Positions 58,303 to 64,000 of a DNA stretch of 64,000 nt are shown here, one piece after another. The stretch covers positions 186,001 through 250,000 of the forward strand of contig NZ_JOIJ01000003.1 in the NCBI RefSeq assembly GCF_000719975.1. The letters run 5' to 3'. Origin of the DNA: Prauserella rugosa (GTDB lineage Bacteria > Actinomycetota > Actinomycetes > Mycobacteriales > Pseudonocardiaceae). The number at the start of each line of letters is the position of its first letter. The stretch's first letter is position 1. Made by a program: the position numbers and the translations under genes. Below the pieces are notes generated by a model. It did not search any database. It had not been told where the DNA came from and saw nothing but the letters and a program-made list of their open reading frames with translations.

Positions 58303-61300
58303 GTGACCGAGTCCGCCACCGAACTGTTCTCCCCCGCGACCAGGGACTGGTTCACGGGGGCGTTCGCCGCGCCCACGCCCGCCCAGGAGGGCGCGTGGCG
58401 TGCCGCGCACGCGGGTGAGCACGCGCTGGTCATCGCACCCACCGGCTCCGGCAAGACCCTCGCCGCGTTCCTGTGGGCACTCGACCGCCTCGCCACCGCA
58501 CCACCTCCCGACGAGGCGAAGCGCCGCTGCCGGGTCCTGTACGTCTCCCCGCTCAAGGCGCTCGCCGTGGACGTCCAACGCAACCTGCGTTCGCCGCTCA
58601 CGGGAATCGCCCAGGCTTCGCGGCGGCTGGACCTGCCCGTCCCGGACATCACGGTGGGCATGCGCACGGGCGACACGACGTCGGCCGAGCGCCGATCGTT
58701 CCTGCGCACCCCGCCGGACGTGCTGGTGACGACACCGGAGTCGTTGTTCCTGCTGCTCACCTCGTCCTCGCGGGAGTCGCTGCGGGGCGTCGAGACGGTC
58801 ATCGTCGACGAGGTGCACGCCGTCACGGGCGGCAAGCGGGGTGCGCATCTGGCACTGTCGCTGGAACGTCTCGACGAGCTGTTGCCGAAACCGGCCCAGC
58901 GCATCGGCCTGTCGGCGACCGTCCGCCCCGTCGACGAGGTGAGTTCGCTGCTCGCGGGCGGCAGGCCGGTGACCGTGGTCCAACCGGAGACGCCGAAGAC
59001 GCTCGAGGTGCGGGTCGAGGTGCCGGTCGACGACATGGCCGCGCTGGACGGGCCTGCCCAGCCTGCCGAACCCGGGTCGCTGGAGGACGAGGTGCCGGGG
59101 GCCGCGGCGCCGAAACCGTCCATCTGGCCTTCGGTGGAACAGCGGGTGTTGGACCTGGTCCGCGAGCACCGCTCGACGATCGTGTTCGCCAACTCGCGGC
59201 GGCTGGCCGAACGGCTCACCGCGCGTCTCAACGAACTGTCCGCCGAGCGCACCGAGCTGGTGCCCGGCGACGAGTTCCCCGCCGAGGCCATCGGCGAGTC
59301 CGGGCTGACCACGGGCGCCGACGCGACCGTGGCGAAGGCGCATCACGGGTCGATGTCGCGGGAGCAGCGCACCAGGGTCGAGGAGGAACTGAAGTCCGGC
59401 ACGCTGCCCTGTGTCGTGGCGACGTCGTCGCTGGAACTGGGCATCGACATGGGCGCGGTCGACCTCGTGGTGCAGATCGAGGCACCCCCGACGGTGGCCT
59501 CCGGGCTGCAACGCGTGGGGCGCGCGGGCCACCACGTCGGCGCCCCGTCGAGCGGGGTGATGTTCCCGAAGTTCCGCGGCGACCTCGTCTCGTGCGCGGT
59601 CACCGCCGAACGCATGACGTCGGGGGCGATCGAGCGGACACGGTATCCCCGCAATCCGCTCGACGTGCTCGCCCAGCAGATCGTGGCCATGGTCGCGCTC
59701 GAACCCCGCACGGTCGACGACCTCGCCACGACGGTGCGCAGGGCCGCCCCGTTCTCGTCACTGCCCGACGACGCGTTGCACGCGGTGCTCGACATGCTGG
59801 CCGGGCGATATCCGAGCGAGGAGTTCGGCGAACTGCGCGCCCGCATCACCTGGGACCGGGTGACCGGCGAACTGCGCGGCAGACCCGGCGCGCAGCGACT
59901 GGCCGTGACCTCGGGCGGCACGATCCCCGACCGCGGGCTGTTCACCGTGATGACGCCCGGCGACGACGGCAAGCCGGGCAGCCGGGTGGGCGAACTCGAC
60001 GAGGAGATGGTCTACGAGTCCCGGGTGGGGGACACGATCCTCCTCGGCACCTCGTCGTGGCGCATCACCGACATCACGCACGACCGGGTCGTCGTCGTTC
60101 CCGCCCCCGGGGTGCCCGCCCGCATGCCGTTCTGGAAGGGCGATGCGCCGGGCCGCCCCCTCGAACTGGGCCGGGCGCTCGGGGCGTTCCTGCGGGAGGT
60201 GTCCGGCGCGCGGGAGGAGACGGCGTTGCGCCGCGCCGCGGAGGCAGGCCTGGACGAACGCGCCGCGGGGAACCTCGTCGCCTATCTGCGCGAGCAGCGC
60301 GAGGCGACGCGGCACGTGCCGACCGATCGGACGTTGCTGCTCGAACGGTTCCGCGACGAACTCGGCGACTGGCGCGTGGTGGTGCATTCCCCGTTCGGTG
60401 CGCAGGTCAACGCACCGTGGGCACTGGCGATCGCCGCCCGGCTACGGGAGACACGCGGCGTCGACGCGCAGGTCGCCCACTCCGACGACGGCATCGTGCT
60501 GCGCCTACCGGACGCCCTCGACGCCGACGGCCAGGAGATCACCCTCACCGGCGAGGACGTGCTGCTCGACCCCGACGAGGTCGAGTCGCTCATCGTCTCG
60601 GAGGTTGGCGGCTCGGCCCTGTTCGCCGCGCGGTTCCGCGAGTGTGCCGCGCGGTCGCTGCTGTTGCCGCGGCGCAATCCCGGCCGCAGGTCCCCGCTGT
60701 GGCAACAGCGGCAGCGGGCAGCACAGCTGCTCGGCGTCGCGGCGAAGTACGAACGGTTCCCCGTGGTGCTCGAGGCGATGCGCGAATGCCTGCAGGACGT
60801 CTACGACGTGGGCGGACTGCGGGAGCTGATGTCCGACGTGGCCAACCGGACGGTGGCCCTCGTCGAGGTGGAGACCCAGGCGGCGTCGCCGTTCGCACGC
60901 AGTCTGCTGTTCGGCTACGTGGGCATGTTCCTGTACGAGACGGACGCTCCCCTCGCCGAACGCAGGGCGGCGGCCCTGTCCCTCGACTCGACGCTGTTGG
61001 CCGAACTGCTCGGCACCGAGGCGATCCGTGAGTTGCTCGATCCCGACGTCGTGGACTCGGTGGAACGGTCGTTGCAGCGGCTCGACGAGGACCGGCACGC
61101 CCGCGGCGTCGAGGACACGGCGGATCTGCTGCGGTTCCTCGGCGACCTCACCGTCGAGGAGGCCGGGGCCCGCGGTGTCCGCCCGGAATGGCTGACGGCA
61201 CTGGTCGACGAGCGCAGGGCCATCGTGGTGCGCATCGCAGGGCAGGACCGCTACCTGGCGATCGAGGACGCGGGTCGGGTGCGGGACGCGGTGGGGGCGG

Positions 61301-62889
61301 CACTGCCCATCGGGGTTCCCGAGGCGTTCACCGAACCGGTCGACGACCCCCTCGGCGACCTCGTCATCCGGTACGCGCGCAGCCGTGGCCCGTTCGCCGC
61401 CGCCCAGGTGGCCGAACGGTTCGGACTCGGTGTCTCCGTCGCCACGGGCGTGCTCGACCGGCTCACCTCGGAAGGCCGCCTGGTCCGCGGGGAACTGCGC
61501 CCGCAGCCGTACGAACCCGGCGGTGTGGAGTACTGCGACGCGGCGGTGCTGCGGCGGCTCCGCCGTGCGTCGTTGGCCCGGCTGCGGGAGGAGGTCGAGC
61601 CCGTCGAGCAGGCTGCGCTGGGCCGGTTCCTGCCTGCCTGGCACGGGGTCGGTGCCCGGATGCGGTCGGCACCGACCGCGGACGACGTCCTGTCGGTGGT
61701 GGACCAGCTCGCCGGTGCGCCGCTGCCCGCGAGCGCACTGGAGTCGCTGATCCTGCCGAACCGGCTGCCCGGATATCACCCGGCGCTGCTGGACGAACTC
61801 ACGACGGCAGGCGAGGTGGTGTGGTCCGGATGCGGCGCGCTCGCAGGCGGCGACGGATGGATCGCCCTCGCTCCCGGCGACGTCGCCGACCTGGTGCTGC
61901 CGGACGCCGACGAGACGGCCGCGGAGACGTCCCCGCTGCACACCGAACTGGTGTCGGCCGTCCGGCACGGGGCGCTCTTCTTCCGCCAACTGGTCGATCG
62001 GGTGACTCCCCAGCTCGACTCCCCGCCGGACGACGCCGCCGTCGTGGCGGCGCTGTGGGACCTGGTGTGGGCCGGTCTGGTCTCCGGCGACACGCTCGCG
62101 CCGCTGCGTGCGCAGGTCTCCGGGCGCGGCGCGACGCACCGGCCGCGCAGATCGGCTCCCCGTGGACGTTATGCACGCCTGCGTGCGGGCAGACCGGCGA
62201 TGCCGTCGCGGACCGGACCACCCACGGTGGCGGGACGGTGGGGGCCGACCCCGCCGCGGGAGCCGGATCCCACGCGCCGCACGCATGCGCGCACCGAGTC
62301 GTTCCTCGAACGACACGGCGTGCTGACCAAGGGCGCGCTGGACACCGAACGGGTCGCGGGCGGTTTCTCCGGCATCTACAAGGTGCTGCGCAGCATGGAG
62401 GACTCGGGGCAGGTGATCCGCGGGTACGTCGTCGACGGGCTCGGCGCCGCGCAGTTCGCCGCACGTGGGGCGGTGGATCGGCTGCGCGCGGTGTCCGACA
62501 CGTCGGCGGCGCGCGATGCGCAGGGAGCAGTGGTGCTGGCCGCCAGTGACCCCGCCCAGCCGTACGGTGCCGCCCTGCCCTGGCCGCAACCGCTCGGCAG
62601 CACCAAACACCGGCCTGCCAGGAAGGCGGGGGCGCTCGTCGTGCTCGTCGACGGCGCACCGGTGCTGTACGTGGAACGCGGCGGCCGCTCGCTGTTGTCG
62701 TTCACCGAGCACGAGGACACGTTGCGCGCGGCTGCCGAGGCGTTGTCGACCGCGGTGCGGGACGGCTGGCTTGGCCAGTTGCAGGTGCAGCGCGCCGACG
62801 GCGAGCAGGCCCTCACGTCGCAGCTGGCCGACGTCCTGCGCGAGGCGGGCTTCCGCGCGACGCCCAAGGGGCTGCGCCTGCGGGCGTGA
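58303..62889 (+). CDS. lhr: large helicase-related protein Lhr
   Basis: A 1528-aa superfamily 2 DNA helicase involved in DNA repair. Walker A APTGSGKT (about 45-52), DEVH box at 169-172, motif III region LSATVRPVDEV, motif VI VGRAGHHVG. The helicase core, winged helix and Lhr-specific domain fill about 1-880, and the long Lhr-CTD follows. A low-complexity Arg/Pro/Gly linker (about 1270-1330) interrupts the C-terminal part. The start is GTG. Mycobacterial Lhr is a DNA-damage-inducible 3'-5' translocase; here the gene sits near recA, but no SOS box precedes it. Confidence 0.95.
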   Translation: MTESATELFSPATRDWFTGAFAAPTPAQEGAWRAAHAGEHALVIAPTGSGKTLAAFLWALDRLATAPPPDEAKRRCRVLYVSPLKALAVDVQRNLRSPLTGIAQASRRLDLPVPDITVGMRTGDTTSAERRSFLRTPPDVLVTTPESLFLLLTSSSRESLRGVETVIVDEVHAVTGGKRGAHLALSLERLDELLPKPAQRIGLSATVRPVDEVSSLLAGGRPVTVVQPETPKTLEVRVEVPVDDMAALDGPAQPAEPGSLEDEVPGAAAPKPSIWPSVEQRVLDLVREHRSTIVFANSRRLAERLTARLNELSAERTELVPGDEFPAEAIGESGLTTGADATVAKAHHGSMSREQRTRVEEELKSGTLPCVVATSSLELGIDMGAVDLVVQIEAPPTVASGLQRVGRAGHHVGAPSSGVMFPKFRGDLVSCAVTAERMTSGAIERTRYPRNPLDVLAQQIVAMVALEPRTVDDLATTVRRAAPFSSLPDDALHAVLDMLAGRYPSEEFGELRARITWDRVTGELRGRPGAQRLAVTSGGTIPDRGLFTVMTPGDDGKPGSRVGELDEEMVYESRVGDTILLGTSSWRITDITHDRVVVVPAPGVPARMPFWKGDAPGRPLELGRALGAFLREVSGAREETALRRAAEAGLDERAAGNLVAYLREQREATRHVPTDRTLLLERFRDELGDWRVVVHSPFGAQVNAPWALAIAARLRETRGVDAQVAHSDDGIVLRLPDALDADGQEITLTGEDVLLDPDEVESLIVSEVGGSALFAARFRECAARSLLLPRRNPGRRSPLWQQRQRAAQLLGVAAKYERFPVVLEAMRECLQDVYDVGGLRELMSDVANRTVALVEVETQAASPFARSLLFGYVGMFLYETDAPLAERRAAALSLDSTLLAELLGTEAIRELLDPDVVDSVERSLQRLDEDRHARGVEDTADLLRFLGDLTVEEAGARGVRPEWLTALVDERRAIVVRIAGQDRYLAIEDAGRVRDAVGAALPIGVPEAFTEPVDDPLGDLVIRYARSRGPFAAAQVAERFGLGVSVATGVLDRLTSEGRLVRGELRPQPYEPGGVEYCDAAVLRRLRRASLARLREEVEPVEQAALGRFLPAWHGVGARMRSAPTADDVLSVVDQLAGAPLPASALESLILPNRLPGYHPALLDELTTAGEVVWSGCGALAGGDGWIALAPGDVADLVLPDADETAAETSPLHTELVSAVRHGALFFRQLVDRVTPQLDSPPDDAAVVAALWDLVWAGLVSGDTLAPLRAQVSGRGATHRPRRSAPRGRYARLRAGRPAMPSRTGPPTVAGRWGPTPPREPDPTRRTHARTESFLERHGVLTKGALDTERVAGGFSGIYKVLRSMEDSGQVIRGYVVDGLGAAQFAARGAVDRLRAVSDTSAARDAQGAVVLAASDPAQPYGAALPWPQPLGSTKHRPARKAGALVVLVDGAPVLYVERGGRSLLSFTEHEDTLRAAAEALSTAVRDGWLGQLQVQRADGEQALTSQLADVLREAGFRATPKGLRLRA

Positions 62890-62977
62890 CCGGCCCGGCT
62901 AATCTGTCCAGCCGATGTGCGACGCCGGACCCGGTGTTCGGCGTCCACCGGCGATGGTGACCAGGGGGAGGCGCAGG

Positions 62978-63493
62978 ATGGCTGTCCGTGAGCTGCGGTA
63001 CTTCGGCGACCCGGTGTTGAAGAGCGTGGCCGATCCGGTGACGCGGTTCGACGACACGACCGCGGCGCTCGTCGACGACCTGCTCGACACGGTGAACATG
63101 CCGGGGCGCGCCGGGCTGGCGGCACCCCAGATCGGCATCGGGCTGCGCGCGTTCAGCTACCACGTCGACGGCGAGCTCGGTTACGTGCTGAATCCCGAGA
63201 TCGTCGCGTTGTCGGAGGAGACCCACGACATCGACGAGGGGTGCCTGTCGGTGCCGGAGCTGCGGTACCCGGTGCGACGTGCGGTCCACGCCGTGGTGCG
63301 TGGTGTGGACCTGCGCGGCGAGCCGGTCACCGTGGAGGGCGACGGTGTGCTGGCGCAGTGTCTGCAGCACGAGGTGGACCACCTGGACGGCACGCTGTAT
63401 CTCGACCGGCTGGCCACCGATCAGCGGCGTACCGCCTTCCGTGACATGCGTGGCCAGGACTGGTTCCGCAGCGCTTGGTTCCGCAGCGCCTGA
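62978..63493 (+). CDS. def: peptide deformylase
   Basis: A 171-aa metallopeptidase that removes the N-formyl group from nascent proteins. All three motifs are intact: GLAAPQIG, EGCLSVP (Cys89) and QHEVDHLDG (His131, Glu132, His135). ATG 62978 has gggggaggcgcagg upstream. The last ten residues are a perfect WFRSA duplication created by a 15-bp tandem repeat (63461-63490) directly before the stop. It starts 88 bp after lhr and may be co-transcribed. Confidence 0.95.
   Translation: MAVRELRYFGDPVLKSVADPVTRFDDTTAALVDDLLDTVNMPGRAGLAAPQIGIGLRAFSYHVDGELGYVLNPEIVALSEETHDIDEGCLSVPELRYPVRRAVHAVVRGVDLRGEPVTVEGDGVLAQCLQHEVDHLDGTLYLDRLATDQRRTAFRDMRGQDWFRSAWFRSA
63461..63490. repeat. 15-bp x2 repeat at the 3' end of def
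   Basis: tggttccgcagcgct followed by tggttccgcagcgcc, immediately before the def TGA. The 210 bp after def (63494-63703) hold no recognised gene. Confidence 0.85.
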
Positions 63494-63703
63494 ACGGGGC
63501 CGATCACCACCGATCGGGCCTCGGCGGGCCCGCGCGGGAGCCGGCACGGGATCCACACCGCGGCTCTGACCAGGCGATCCGCCGCGAATGGTCCTCACCA
63601 GTTGTGCGCATCGCCACTCGGACGTGACGCGCTCGTTGCCGGTTCGTAATCTGTCCGCACCCCGACAGCCCGAACCCCGAGCGAAACCCCGAGGACCATC
63701 CCC

Positions 63704-64000
63704 ATGGCAGGTCGACATCGCGCGGACAAGCCCCGCGCGCGCCGCAAGTCCCGAAGACCCGAGTTCCTTCCAGCCGGAGCCGATGCCGGTGCGGACGCCG
63801 AGGAGATCCCGAACTCCTCCGGCCCCGACGCCGACACCCCCGGATCGGCGGCCGCCGCGCGCGAATCCCGACACGCGTGGCGGATGCCGGTCGCACTGGG
63901 CCTGGCCGCCGCCGCGTTGCTGGGCTTCACCGTGTGGATCACCGAAGGCCTGACCGGCGGTGACGAACCGCAACGTGCGGCGTTGGCCATGAGCGCGCCC
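63704..64000 (+). CDS. membrane-anchored protein, 3' end beyond the window
   Basis: 99 residues are visible. A basic N-terminus (MAGRHRADKPRARRKSRRPE) and an acidic Ala/Asp/Ser-rich stretch precede one transmembrane helix (MPVALGLAAAALLGFTVWIT). The extracytoplasmic part starts at about residue 85 and is cut by the window edge. Such a layout is common for actinobacterial wall-associated proteins; no domain can be named. Confidence 0.6.
   Translation, partial: MAGRHRADKPRARRKSRRPEFLPAGADAGADAEEIPNSSGPDADTPGSAAAARESRHAWRMPVALGLAAAALLGFTVWITEGLTGGDEPQRAALAMSAP

Overview
The window is a 64 kb stretch of a high-GC (about 70%) actinobacterial chromosome. The GTG/TTG starts, strong third-position GC and gene order point to the Pseudonocardiaceae (Saccharomonospora or Amycolatopsis type); that assignment is inferred from gene content, not from a database search. 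No phage, IS element, CRISPR array or rRNA is seen. Almost everything is core housekeeping, with a few accessory secreted enzymes and transporters.

Layout. 0-5 kb: an acetylation module (GNAT/acyl-CoA-ligase-type protein acetyltransferase, cut by the left edge, plus the AcuC deacetylase), a divergent LysR regulator, a Tat-exported cupin and a rhodanese. 5-9 kb: iron regulator ideR overlapping galK, then galE. 9-16 kb: DUF4192 protein and peptidases or hydrolases (Xaa-Pro peptidase, beta-lactamase-like enzyme, prolyl oligopeptidase, secreted lysozyme-like protein). 16-25 kb: nrdR-nrdJ (B12-dependent ribonucleotide reductase) with tandem NrdR boxes; a LysM protein and lexA, each with an SOS box; a propeller-like secreted protein; hflX. 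25-33 kb: SGNH hydrolase, valS, GPP34 protein, M14 carboxypeptidase. 33-36 kb: OFA-family transporter with a 40-aa partner, divergent from fdhD and a Tat-exported esterase. 36-42 kb: a MEDS/HATPase anti-sigma regulator, clpX, clpP2, clpP1, tig. 42-49 kb: LytS/LytTR two-component system with two sodium:solute symporters, each preceded by a small two-helix membrane protein. 49-55 kb: NifS-like protein, lamin-tail protein, tRNA-Gly and tRNA-Pro, secreted ParB-like protein, SnoaL/LLM pair, NlpC/P60 hydrolase. 55-64 kb: recX-recA (SOS box), DUF3046, lhr, peptide deformylase and a truncated membrane protein.

How it works together. The acetylation pair and the acetate-type symporters fit one theme: controlled uptake and activation of short carboxylates. 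The OFA transporter, fdhD and perhaps the cupin suggest formate/oxalate handling. recA, recX, lexA and the LysM gene form an SOS core whose sites can be read directly.

The most unusual feature is a scatter of unrelated short tandem repeats (6-17 bp units, 2-6 copies). They lie in intergenic gaps, at gene ends, in signal-peptide n-regions, across a ribosome-binding site and start codon, and inside a small lysine/proline-rich ORF. Intrinsic-terminator-like hairpins with long near-perfect stems and no U-tract close most convergent gene pairs.
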